A stretch of DNA of 64,000 nt from Pedobacter cryophilus. Its GTDB lineage: Bacteria > Bacteroidota > Bacteroidia > Sphingobacteriales > Sphingobacteriaceae. The stretch spans positions 310,001 to 374,000 of the forward strand of contig NZ_SWBP01000002.1 in NCBI RefSeq assembly GCF_005116455.1, given 5' to 3'. The notes below the pieces were generated by a model. It saw nothing but the letters and a program-made list of their open reading frames with translations. It did no database searches and was not told the origin of the DNA. The translations under genes were made by a program, and so were the position numbers. Shown here one piece after another: positions 14,850 to 23,442 of this stretch. The stretch's first letter is position 1. Each line of letters starts with the position of its first letter.

Positions 14850-17639
14850 GTGATACAAAAGTATTTTTCAATTCTTCTAAAAATCAGCTTCCTGCTGATT
14901 ATTTCTGCAAATCAAGTTTACGCACAAACTGGTAAAATTGCAGGTAAAGTAACTGATAAAACTACAGGAGAAACATTAATTGGCTTAACTGTAGGTATAG
15001 AAGGAACTACTAAGGGCGCTGCAACTGATGTAGAAGGTCGTTATGTAATTTCAAATTTAGCCGCCGGTAAGTATAATCTTACCTTCAGATACCTAGGTTA
15101 TAAAAGTAAAAATGTTACTGGTGTAGATGTTATAGATGGGAAAGTAACCAGTTTGGATGTGATTATGGAAGAAGCAGCTACACAAAGTTTAAACGAGGTA
15201 GTAGTTACGGCTTCTTACAGGCAAGAAACGGTTGGAGCTTTATATGCTCAACAAAAAAATGCCGTAAGTATTTCTAGTGGAATTTCATCAGATCAAATTA
15301 GAAAATCGCCAGATAAAAATACATCTGAGGTACTAAGAAGAGTAAGTGGAACGAGTATTCAGGATGGAAAGTTTATTGTGATAAGGGGTTTATCAGATAG
15401 ATACAATACAGCATTATTAAACAATGCAATTTTGCCAAGTTCAGAGCCTGATAGAAAAGCGTTTTCTTTTGATATTGTACCCTCAAATTTGGTTGATAAA
15501 ATTGTAATAAGTAAAACAGCTAGTCCAGATTTACCTGGAGATTTTGCAGGCGGTGTTACGCAAATTATCACTAAAGATATCCCAGACAAGAATTTTTTTG
15601 GTGTTGCTATAACAACTGGCTACAATTCTCAAAGTACATTTAAAGACTTTAGGTCTAATGGAAGAAATAGTACAGATTTTTTAGGTTTTGATGATGGAAG
15701 TAGAGGCATTCCTGATGGGTTTCCTAAATCCAGATCTTTGTACAATAATAACAATACCACAGTACAAGAAAAAATAGCGAATACCAAATTATTTGATAAT
15801 CCTTATGCTGTTGAAACCACCACAGCAATGCCTATTCAAAGTTATCAAATCAATTGGGGTAATGTTAGAAATTTTAAAAATGAAGGAACTTTAGGAAGTA
15901 TTCTTTCCCTTACTTACCGAAACGGACAAACTTATCAAGGTGCAACAAGAGAGACTTTTGATGGGATTGAAACTAACTATCAGTATAATGATCAAGTCTA
16001 TAAATACAATACAACTTTAGGCGCATTAGCTAATTTTTCTTACAAGAAAGGAAAGAGTAAGTATTCTTTCAAAAATTTATTCAATCAAACTTTTGATGAT
16101 AGCTATACTGATAGAACAGGAACCAATATTAATCAGGGAAACATTATCTACAGTGGTTCAGAATTAAACCAAAAAGGTTTGTTTAATACCCAGCTAGAAG
16201 GAGAGCATCGTTTTGGAGAGAAAAATTCAAAATTAGATTGGAATCTTAATTATTCAGTGGTAACTAGAAATCAGCCTGATTTAAGAAATATTTTATACAA
16301 TCAGTCAGGTAGTAATCCTTATAGTTTTGCGGATAACTTTTCAAGACGTTTTTATTCTGATTTAACAGAGAATATATATGGTATAAATGCTGCTTATACT
16401 ATTCCGTTTACATTTCTAGAAAAGAAGAGTAATATTAAGTTTGGTGGCTTAAAGCAAATTAGAAAACGAGATTTCAATTCTAGAAACTTCATTTACCAAG
16501 CAGCTTCTTTTGGCAATTTTGATGCATCTAAGTTAACGCTACCAAAAGAAGTTATAGTTAATGATGAAAATATAAGTGAAACAGGTTTTGTGTTTAATGA
16601 AATCACGAATAATTCTGATAGCTATAATGGCTATTCAGATTTAAATGCAGGTTATGTTATGCTGGATAATCAATTGTCAGATAAAATTAGATTAGTTTGG
16701 GGTGCAAGAGCCGAAAGTTATTTTCAAGATATTAATGCGCTTGGTAATTCTGGCTTACCAATTAGTGCTGATCAAACATTTTTTGATGTCCTTCCATCAT
16801 TCAATCTTACTTATAATTTTAATGATAAGGCTAACTTAAGGTTTTCTGGTTCTCAAACCGTAACCAGACCAGAGCTTAGAGAATTAGCCCCATTTACATT
16901 CATCAATCAAGAAGAGAATACTTTAACAGCAGGAAATCCTAACCTAAAGAGAAGTAATAATACAAATGCTGATATCAGATTTGAATATTATCCAACAAAT
17001 GGAGAGGCTTTTACCGCTACAGTTTTTTATAAGAACTTTAAAAATCCTATTGAGCAAATTGTTGGTTCCTCTGCTACTTATAGCAATCTTACATTTAATT
17101 TTAACAACGTTAAAAGTGCTTATTCTTATGGATTTGAATTAGATTTTAGAAAAAGATTAGATTTTCTTGGAAATGCGGCTTGGTTAGAAAACTTTACAGT
17201 AGCTTCCAATTTAACATTGATAAAATCTGAAGTTGATTTAGGAAACCAATCTACAGCAGCGGTGCGTCCATTACAAGGGCAATCTCCTTATCTAGTAAAC
17301 GGAAGCATTCAATATAATTCACCTAAGTCAGGTGTTTCTCTTAATGTGCTGTACAATAGAATTGGAAGTAGAATAGCAAGAGTAGGAAACGAGAATATTC
17401 CAGATTTTTATGAAATAGGAAGAGATCTTCTTGATTTACAGGTTTCAAAGAAGATATTAAAAAATAAAGGAGAATTACGCTTGAATATTGGAGATGTTCT
17501 TAATCAAAGTCAAATACTTTATCAAAACTTTGATGGTAACAGAAAATACAACAAAGGGATAGATAATGATTTTTTTAATTACAAGACGGGTACAAATTTC
17601 ACACTTGGTTTTACTTACGATTTCAGTTTTGCTAATTGA
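14850..17639 (+). CDS. TonB-dependent receptor with CarboxypepD_reg-like domain
   Basis: 929 residues, with a GTG start at 14850. It has a signal peptide (residues 1-25, ending VYAQ), a CarboxypepD_reg-like domain (about 28-110), a plug domain (about 125-240, with FIVIRGLSDRYN and SPDLPGDFAGG) and a C-terminal outer-membrane beta-barrel. It should import a substrate across the outer membrane using TonB energy. No SusD partner follows; instead a beta-helix-like lipoprotein is encoded next, under the same kind of phased promoter. Substrate unknown; the regulatory sites point to phosphate or a phosphorylated compound, by inference. Confidence 0.92.
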   Translation: MIQKYFSILLKISFLLIISANQVYAQTGKIAGKVTDKTTGETLIGLTVGIEGTTKGAATDVEGRYVISNLAAGKYNLTFRYLGYKSKNVTGVDVIDGKVTSLDVIMEEAATQSLNEVVVTASYRQETVGALYAQQKNAVSISSGISSDQIRKSPDKNTSEVLRRVSGTSIQDGKFIVIRGLSDRYNTALLNNAILPSSEPDRKAFSFDIVPSNLVDKIVISKTASPDLPGDFAGGVTQIITKDIPDKNFFGVAITTGYNSQSTFKDFRSNGRNSTDFLGFDDGSRGIPDGFPKSRSLYNNNNTTVQEKIANTKLFDNPYAVETTTAMPIQSYQINWGNVRNFKNEGTLGSILSLTYRNGQTYQGATRETFDGIETNYQYNDQVYKYNTTLGALANFSYKKGKSKYSFKNLFNQTFDDSYTDRTGTNINQGNIIYSGSELNQKGLFNTQLEGEHRFGEKNSKLDWNLNYSVVTRNQPDLRNILYNQSGSNPYSFADNFSRRFYSDLTENIYGINAAYTIPFTFLEKKSNIKFGGLKQIRKRDFNSRNFIYQAASFGNFDASKLTLPKEVIVNDENISETGFVFNEITNNSDSYNGYSDLNAGYVMLDNQLSDKIRLVWGARAESYFQDINALGNSGLPISADQTFFDVLPSFNLTYNFNDKANLRFSGSQTVTRPELRELAPFTFINQEENTLTAGNPNLKRSNNTNADIRFEYYPTNGEAFTATVFYKNFKNPIEQIVGSSATYSNLTFNFNNVKSAYSYGFELDFRKRLDFLGNAAWLENFTVASNLTLIKSEVDLGNQSTAAVRPLQGQSPYLVNGSIQYNSPKSGVSLNVLYNRIGSRIARVGNENIPDFYEIGRDLLDLQVSKKILKNKGELRLNIGDVLNQSQILYQNFDGNRKYNKGIDNDFFNYKTGTNFTLGFTYDFSFAN

Positions 17640-17641
17640 GT

Positions 17642-17718
17642 TAACAAATAGGTAACAATATAAAAACCTAAAGTTAATTGATTATTAATCTTGTGGTAAC
17701 ATCAGGTTTGTTTCTTTG
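17642..17718 (+). promoter_or_regulatory. Second promoter with phased 11-bp TAAC half-sites
   Basis: Half-sites start at 17642 (TAACA), 17653 (TAACA), 17664 (AAACC, weak), 17675 (TAATT), 17686 (TAATC) and 17697 (TAACA), all exactly 11 bases apart. A near-consensus -7 box TTTCTTTG lies at 17711-17718, 14 bases after the start of the last half-site. This is the same offset as in the promoter at 14762-14827. Confidence 0.7.
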
Positions 17719-17732
17719 AAAAAAAAATAAAG

Positions 17733-19079
17733 ATGAAAAAGATCAACTATTTATTAATGTTATTATCAGTCGTTTTTGTTCTCAGTTCTTGTAACAATGG
17801 AGATGAAAATATTGTAGTTCCTATTTTGGAACCAGAAGTTATTGCTAACAATGTTTCTACAAATACAACACTAACTTCTGATAGGGTTTGGATTTTAAGA
17901 GGTGAAACACATGTTCAAAGTGGAGCAGTTTTAACCATCCAAGCAGGAACTATTATCAAATCTGATGTTTCTCAAAAAGGAGCTTTAATTATTGATAAAG
18001 GAGCCAGAATTGAAGCAGTAGGAACAGCAGCAAGCCCAATAATTTTCACTTCGGGAGTTGCAGCTGGATCAAGAGCTCCTGGCGATTGGGCCGGAATTAC
18101 TATTATTGGTAGAGCACCAACCAATAGAGCAACTGTAGGTATCGTTGAAGGAGGTGTAAGTGGTCAGTTTGGTTTAGACAATATACCAACTGATAATTCT
18201 GGGACTTTAAAATATGTTCGTATTGAATATGCAGGTATTGCTGTAGCTCAAGGTTCAGAAGTGAATGCATTAAGTTTATATGCAGTTGGTTCAGGTACAA
18301 CGTTAGATCATATTCAAATTTCTTATGCTAAAGATGATGCTTATGAGTTTTTTGGAGGTACCGTTAACGGAAAATATTTAATTTCTTACGGTACATCTGA
18401 TGATGATTTCGATTTTGATAATGGATATACAGGAAAAATTCAGTTTGGAGTAGTTTTACGTCGTCCAGAATTAGTTGATCCTACAGATCAAGGAAATGGC
18501 GTAGAGTGTGATAATGAATCTTCAGTTCCAACTGCTGGTCCATCAACACCATTAACCAGACCTGTTCTCTCTAACTTCACTTTCTTAGGTTCAAATGGAG
18601 CGTCTAACGAAGCAGCTCAACAGCATTTTGCAAATAGATTTAGAAGAGCTACCCAGTTTGTAGTTGTTAATTCACTTTATGGTGGATTTAAAGAAGCCGG
18701 TGTTTCTATGGAGTCAGAGCAAACTGTTTCTGCTTATGTAGCAGGTACTTCTATATTTAAAAATAATGCGGTAACAGCAATGAAACAACCTTATTTAACT
18801 AATTCTGCTACTTTAAATTCTGCAGCTTTCCAAGTTAAAGCAGAAACAGAAGGCAATGTTACATTAGCAAATTCTGCCGCTTTACTTCTGTCAAATCCAT
18901 TTAATTTATCAGCGCCTAATTTTTCACCACAAACAGCTTCTCCTGCATTGTTAGGAACTTATGTAGCTGCTGATAACTCAGGTTTCTTTACAGCAACAAC
19001 TTACAGAGGAGCTTTTGCTGCTAACGATACTTGGACTAATACTTGGACTAATTTTAATCCAAATTCTTCAACTTACTAA
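17733..19079 (+). CDS. Surface or periplasmic lipoprotein with right-handed beta-helix-like repeats
   Basis: 448 residues. Lipobox VLSSC puts the acylated cysteine at residue 20. The body is Gly/Ala/Thr-rich with short strand repeats (VWILRGETHVQSGAVLTIQ, AGTIIKSD, GDWAGITIIGRAP, LKYVRIEYAG, EFFGGTVNGKYL), suggesting a parallel beta-helix or similar solenoid. The acidic segment SDDDFDFDNGY could bind a cation. It follows the TonB receptor by 93 bases with its own matched promoter. The pairing recalls a phosphate-starvation lipoprotein and receptor in Caulobacter (ElpS and neighbour), but homology was not verified here. Confidence 0.75.
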   Translation: MKKINYLLMLLSVVFVLSSCNNGDENIVVPILEPEVIANNVSTNTTLTSDRVWILRGETHVQSGAVLTIQAGTIIKSDVSQKGALIIDKGARIEAVGTAASPIIFTSGVAAGSRAPGDWAGITIIGRAPTNRATVGIVEGGVSGQFGLDNIPTDNSGTLKYVRIEYAGIAVAQGSEVNALSLYAVGSGTTLDHIQISYAKDDAYEFFGGTVNGKYLISYGTSDDDFDFDNGYTGKIQFGVVLRRPELVDPTDQGNGVECDNESSVPTAGPSTPLTRPVLSNFTFLGSNGASNEAAQQHFANRFRRATQFVVVNSLYGGFKEAGVSMESEQTVSAYVAGTSIFKNNAVTAMKQPYLTNSATLNSAAFQVKAETEGNVTLANSAALLLSNPFNLSAPNFSPQTASPALLGTYVAADNSGFFTATTYRGAFAANDTWTNTWTNFNPNSSTY

Positions 19080-19101
19080 AATAAATTTTTATCTAAGATT
19101 A

Positions 19102-19132
19102 AATCCTGCTCATTTATGAGTGGGATTTTTTA
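19102..19132 (+). terminator. Terminator of the beta-helix lipoprotein gene
   Basis: AATCCTGCTC (19102-19111) pairs with GAGTGGGATT (19118-19127) and is followed by a T run. It closes the receptor-lipoprotein locus 22 bases after the stop codon. Confidence 0.8.
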
Positions 19133-19181
19133 TTTAATTAAAACTTCATCAATTCAAATTTCAATTTATTTTTAATCTAAA

Positions 19182-19286
19182 ATGTTAGCTACTGGTTTTA
19201 CAAAAGATACTTTTGTTGGAGCTATGGGAACTATTGATTGGAATGCAAATTGGTGTTTTGGTCCTCCAAAAACAAATGATAAATAA
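19182..19286 (+). pseudogene. C-terminal remnant of a paralogous lipoprotein
   Basis: An in-frame stretch of 34 codons and a stop (from 19182) encodes GFTKDTFVGAMGTIDWNANW and ends shortly after. It resembles the end of the preceding 448-residue lipoprotein (SGFFTATTYRGAFAANDTW, then TNTW). There is a stop codon just upstream in frame and no start region, so this looks like the leftover 3' end of a second copy. It has its own terminator at 19306-19339. Confidence 0.6.
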
Positions 19287-19305
19287 TTCATTTTTAATAA
19301 AGCAT

Positions 19306-19339
19306 AAAAAAGGGGAATCCATCTAGATTCCCCTTTTTT
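19306..19339. terminator. Bidirectional terminator
   Basis: AAAAAAGGGGAATC (19306-19319) pairs perfectly with GATTCCCCTTTTTT (19326-19339) around a six-base loop. It has A and T runs on both sides, so it can stop transcription from the remnant on the plus strand and from the lipoprotein gene on the minus strand. Confidence 0.9.
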
Positions 19340-19356
19340 ATTAAACCTAATTATCG

Positions 19357-19785
19357 TTATTCTTTGGTGAAAACGGCATCATAAATAACTTTGGTGATCA
19401 CTCCGTTTATGGTTTCTGTTTCTTCTTCTGAAATTACAAAGGTTTTGCCATCAAAAGATTTCAAAATAGTAGTTTCAACGTCAGTACCTTCTTTTAAAGT
19501 TAAAGTTTTGGTAGAACTGTTAAACGTATAAGTGCCTTCGCCTTCTAACTGACTATCTGTGAAAGTTTTAAACGTAGTTTCTGTAAAAAGAAGATAAGCA
19601 TCGCCTTTAGAATAGTTCTCACTTGCTTTTTGTTTAGAAACACCGTTTTCAAACAGCTCTAATTTCATTTCGGTTAAATCCCAGCGTCCTTTTAAAGAGG
19701 TTACTATTGCTGAGTCGGCATCTTTTTTACAACCTTGAAATGCTAGTACTCCAATGGTTAAAATAAGTAATAAAATTTTTTTCAT
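19357..19785 (-). CDS. Lipocalin-like lipoprotein
   Basis: 142 residues. Lipobox LAFQGC places the acylated cysteine at residue 19. The mature part begins with LKGRWDLTEMKLEL and contains strand segments (AYLLFTETTFKTFTD, GEGTYTFNSSTKTLTL), the usual pattern of the lipocalin-like family of small Bacteroidota lipoproteins. No ligand is known. Single gene on the minus strand, ending at the shared terminator (19306-19339). Confidence 0.75.
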   Translation of the reverse strand: MKKILLLILTIGVLAFQGCKKDADSAIVTSLKGRWDLTEMKLELFENGVSKQKASENYSKGDAYLLFTETTFKTFTDSQLEGEGTYTFNSSTKTLTLKEGTDVETTILKSFDGKTFVISEEETETINGVITKVIYDAVFTKE

Positions 19786-19880
19786 GTGGTTTTTTTATTT
19801 AAAGATGCCGAAAAAGTATATTCATGATTAGGGATGTAGCTAATTATTTATTTAACGGTTGTTTGATACGAGCTGAATTT

Positions 19881-19974
19881 TGCGTTAGCGGTGGAAGCGG
19901 CACCCCACAGCCCCAATTTTTCTTTGGGGCGAGGAGTATAGCGTACAACGCGACCCTTTTTTAGGGGAACGCCC
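19881..19974 (+). repeat. Dispersed palindromic repeat with variable core, copy 3 (diverged)
   Basis: Left arm TGCGTTAGCGGTGGAAGCGG and right arm ending GGGGAACGCCC match the outer arms at 14077 and 47899 with several changes. The core contains the hairpin GCCCCAA-TTGGGGC (19910-19930) and a second small hairpin CCCTTTTTTAGGG. It occupies most of the 236-base gap before the acyltransferase gene. Confidence 0.6.
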
Positions 19975-20021
19975 AAAGCTGGATAATAAAAAAAATGGAA
20001 TGAGTGATGAGTGAGCTGGAA

Positions 20022-21776
20022 CTAGAAATTTTTTCCTAATTTTTCTAACATATCTTTAGGTACATCTTCCAAATCTAATATCAAAAAACCATCCAAACAA
20101 TCGGCAAATTTTGGATCAATATTGAAGCAGATGATTTTTGCATTTAAGGCAATATACTGTCTTAACAAAACCGGGACTTTAATATGAGTAGTTTCTATTT
20201 CGGTAATTAAAGCGTCTAAATTTTTTAAGGAATTGCTGCTTGCTGTTAAAATATCAGCATCAATTTTAGAATAATCTACTTTAAATTTTTTGCGGGGTTT
20301 TACCATGTGTGCCATTTCATAATCAAAATGGTTGCGATAAATAAAATCTACGATTAAAGATTTTGAGAACTTGCTAAATGAATTACTGATGGAAACTGGT
20401 CCAATAAGGTATCTGTATTTTGGATGGTCAACAAGGTACTTTAAAATGCCTTTCCAAAGTAAAAATAGAGGTAAAGGTTTTTGTTGGTATTCTTTTCTAA
20501 TCCATGAACGACCGAGTTCTAAGCTGTTTTTTAAAACGGGACTAAATTGAGATCTGATTTTGAACAATTCTGCGGTGTAAAATCCTTTCTTACCAAAGCT
20601 GTAAAATATTTCGTCGCCTTTACCAATTCTGTAAGCGCCCACAATCATTTTAGTTTCTGTATCCCAAATAAACAAATGATGATAGTAAATATCATATCCG
20701 TCAAGATCTGTAGATTTATTAGTTCCCTCGCCAATAGCCCTAAAAGTAATTTCTCTTAGTCTGCCAATTTCTTTAATAATATTTGGAATATTGGCTGTAG
20801 GGGTAATAAAAACTTCGTAGTTTTTTTCGGTCCAAACTTTAAAGTCTTCTCTTAACAAGGCTACTTCTTTTTCCATCAAATCTGTAGCAACAGCATTTTG
20901 TATGGGCTCTACTTTTTTCTTGACTTTAAATAGGTTTCTGGGATTAAAAATTTTCTTTTCGTTCTCTAATCCCACTCCTAAAGCATAAGTTTTAGCTCTT
21001 AAAAAAGCCATTAAACTATTGTTATTTTCGTAATTGGGAATGTTTTTTATTTGAATAGGTTTTCCTATTCTTACTTTAATGATATCTCCTTTTTTATTAA
21101 AAAGCTCTGAAGGTAACTTTGCCGTTCTTAGCGTAGGGTGAATAAGAGAGAGTAAATTAAACAACAGGCCGTTGTTACCATGAAAATAGATAGGTAAAAT
21201 GGGAGCTTTTGCTTTAGATATAATTTTCCCTACCACGGGATGCCACAATTTATCAGTAATTTGTTGTTGATCTAATTTGTAGGTAGAAACTTCACCAGCC
21301 GGAAAAATACCAATAGGTGTGCCTTTGTTAAGTAGGTTTAAGGTTGTTTTTATTCCGCTGATGCTGGATGAATGATCAACATTTTCAAACGGATTTACTG
21401 CTACAAAAAAATCGCTAAGGTTGGGTATTTTTTTGAGAATAAAATTAGCCATTACCTTGGCATCAGGTCTTACACTACATAATATTTTGATGAGTATCAA
21501 ACCTTCAATTCCACCGTAAGGGTGATTTGCTAGGGCTATAAAGGCACCTTCTAAAGGAATGTTTTTGAGGTCGCTTTCGCTGATTTCTACCTTAACGCCA
21601 ACTAATCTTAATATTTCATCTACAAACTCTACACCTTCAAATTCGGCTGCTTTTGCAAAGGTTTCGTTAATGTCATTTATTTTCATGATTTCCATAAGCA
21701 AAGAAGCCAAACCCGGCATTCTTAGCTTATCAATATTGGTCGCTTTTGCAAATTCCTCTGAAGTGATAATTTTCAT
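20022..21776 (-). CDS. Bifunctional acyltransferase (PlsC-like plus GNAT-like), ornithine/glycine lipid synthesis
   Basis: 584 residues, two domains. The N-terminal half (about 40-280) is a PlsC-like O-acyltransferase: NHPYGGIEG is its version of NHxxxxD and IGIFPAGEVST the second motif. The C-terminal half (about 310-540) resembles OlsB/hemolysin-type N-acyltransferases (ELGRSWIRKEYQQKPLPLFL). The order matches OlsF, in which the C-terminal domain makes N-acyl amino acid and the N-terminal domain adds the second acyl chain. The product is probably an aminolipid (ornithine or glycine lipid) in the membrane. Which amino acid is used cannot be read from sequence. Confidence 0.82.
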   Translation of the reverse strand: MKIITSEEFAKATNIDKLRMPGLASLLMEIMKINDINETFAKAAEFEGVEFVDEILRLVGVKVEISESDLKNIPLEGAFIALANHPYGGIEGLILIKILCSVRPDAKVMANFILKKIPNLSDFFVAVNPFENVDHSSSISGIKTTLNLLNKGTPIGIFPAGEVSTYKLDQQQITDKLWHPVVGKIISKAKAPILPIYFHGNNGLLFNLLSLIHPTLRTAKLPSELFNKKGDIIKVRIGKPIQIKNIPNYENNNSLMAFLRAKTYALGVGLENEKKIFNPRNLFKVKKKVEPIQNAVATDLMEKEVALLREDFKVWTEKNYEVFITPTANIPNIIKEIGRLREITFRAIGEGTNKSTDLDGYDIYYHHLFIWDTETKMIVGAYRIGKGDEIFYSFGKKGFYTAELFKIRSQFSPVLKNSLELGRSWIRKEYQQKPLPLFLLWKGILKYLVDHPKYRYLIGPVSISNSFSKFSKSLIVDFIYRNHFDYEMAHMVKPRKKFKVDYSKIDADILTASSNSLKNLDALITEIETTHIKVPVLLRQYIALNAKIICFNIDPKFADCLDGFLILDLEDVPKDMLEKLGKNF

Positions 21777-21875
21777 TATTTACAAATATGAATCTTTTAC
21801 TTAAAAATAGACAATATCTGGTATTGTAAATATTAAATTTTTTAATGTAGATTTAATTCTTCTATCTATCTATTT

Positions 21876-22784
21876 ATGTATCAAAAGTTTAAACAATATT
21901 TCGAAATATCAAAACGAGAATTCAAGGGGATGATGGTTTTTATCGTTATTCTGGTAATAGTTTACGCATCTCCCTATGTTTATGAGAAATTAACATTTGA
22001 GCCAGTAAAAATTACTATCGAAACGCTAAAACCAAAAATTGTTGAGATTGAAAGTTTTAAGCAGGAATCTTCTTATGGGGATCAAAACCTAAACGAGGCT
22101 GAGGAAGTTAATAAAGGAATTTTGTTTAATTTTAATCCTAATAATTTGCCTTTAGAAGATTGGGTAAAGTTAGGCTTATCAGATAAACAAGCCCGAAGTA
22201 TTAAAAACTACGAAGCCAAGGGTGGTAAATTTAGAACCGTAGCAGATGTAAAAAAGATGTACGCCATTAGTAATAAGCAATTTTTAAAATTAGAGCCTTA
22301 CATACAAATTCCTCAAGAAAATAAATTCTCATCATCATTTAGTGAACCCTCAAAGCCAAATGTTTTCCCTTCTAAAGAATTATCTAAAGTAGTAATTGAC
22401 ATAAACACGGCAGATTCTGTGCTCTTAACATCAATAAAAGGAATAGGACCTGCTTTTGCTGCCAGAATCATAAAATATAGAACTCGTTTAGGCGGCTTCC
22501 ATTCCAAAGAACAATTGAAAGAAGTTTACGGCATTGATTCTACAAAATATGATCAAATTACTAACCAAACAAAAGTAGAATCAATAGCTTTAAACCAAAT
22601 TAAAATCAACGAATGTACTTTTGATGAGCTTAAATTATTTCCATATTTAAGTTATAAACAAATGAATGCACTTATTGCCTATAGAAAGCAACATGGTGTT
22701 TATAAAAGTATTGATGATTTGAATAAAATTGCGATCTTAAACCCCGAAATAATTCAAAAAATCAAACCATATTTATCGTTCTAA
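21876..22784 (+). CDS. Helix-hairpin-helix (ComEA-like) membrane-anchored protein
   Basis: 302 residues. One N-terminal membrane helix (about 20-38) is followed by three helix-hairpin-helix units: near residues 85-150, 170-225 (VIDINTADSVLLTSIKGIGP) and 235-300 (KINECTFDELKLFPYLS). HhH units of this type bind DNA without sequence specificity, as in ComEA. The protein faces the periplasm, so a role in DNA uptake or envelope-associated DNA binding is possible but unproven. Its stop overlaps the apt start by one base (TAATG), indicating translational coupling. Confidence 0.8.
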   Translation: MYQKFKQYFEISKREFKGMMVFIVILVIVYASPYVYEKLTFEPVKITIETLKPKIVEIESFKQESSYGDQNLNEAEEVNKGILFNFNPNNLPLEDWVKLGLSDKQARSIKNYEAKGGKFRTVADVKKMYAISNKQFLKLEPYIQIPQENKFSSSFSEPSKPNVFPSKELSKVVIDINTADSVLLTSIKGIGPAFAARIIKYRTRLGGFHSKEQLKEVYGIDSTKYDQITNQTKVESIALNQIKINECTFDELKLFPYLSYKQMNALIAYRKQHGVYKSIDDLNKIAILNPEIIQKIKPYLSF

Positions 22785-23314
22785 TGATTCAAGAAAGAAT
22801 TAAAAATAGTTTAAGAGATGTACACGATTTCCCCAAACCCGGTATCGTTTTTAAAGACATCACACCAATTTTAAAAGATCAAAAACTGTGTTCAGAAATT
22901 GTGGATGAATTTGTAGAAAGATTGAAGCATTTAGAGTTTGATGCTATTGCTGGAATAGAAAGCAGAGGTTTTTTATTTGGATTAATGTTAGCTAATAAAT
23001 TAAATAAACCATTTATCCCAATTAGAAAAGCAGGAAAACTACCTTACAAAACTATTCAGCAAAGCTATGATTTAGAATATGGGTCGGCTACAATAGAAAT
23101 CCATGCTGATGCTTTTCAAGAAGGTCAAAAAATACTTATTCATGATGATCTTTTAGCAACCGGAGGCACAGTAGAGGCTACCTCTTTATTAATTCAAAAA
23201 ATGAAAGGGCAAATCGCAGGCTTTTCATTCCTCATTAGTTTAAATTTTTTAAACGGAGAGCAAAAGCTAAATAAGTTTTCAAAAAATAATATTTCCTTAG
23301 CTTCATTTACTTAA
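22784..23314 (+). CDS. apt: Adenine phosphoribosyltransferase
   Basis: 176 residues, normal length. It converts adenine and PRPP to AMP in purine salvage. The family features are clear: FPKPGIVFKDITP near the N-terminus, the segment GIESRGFLFG, and the PRPP-binding loop LIHDDLLATGGTVEAT (around residues 121-136). The gene is coupled to the HhH gene by a one-base overlap. Confidence 0.97.
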   Translation: MIQERIKNSLRDVHDFPKPGIVFKDITPILKDQKLCSEIVDEFVERLKHLEFDAIAGIESRGFLFGLMLANKLNKPFIPIRKAGKLPYKTIQQSYDLEYGSATIEIHADAFQEGQKILIHDDLLATGGTVEATSLLIQKMKGQIAGFSFLISLNFLNGEQKLNKFSKNNISLASFT

Positions 23315-23442
23315 TATTCATTCATAAATATTAAACCCATTTTTTAGACCAAAAACCAATTTAGCTCATTTGTATCTAACTAAATAGATACAAAATAATG
23401 AATCTTAATTTACTAATTTGTCCCAAAACCAATTATTAAAAG

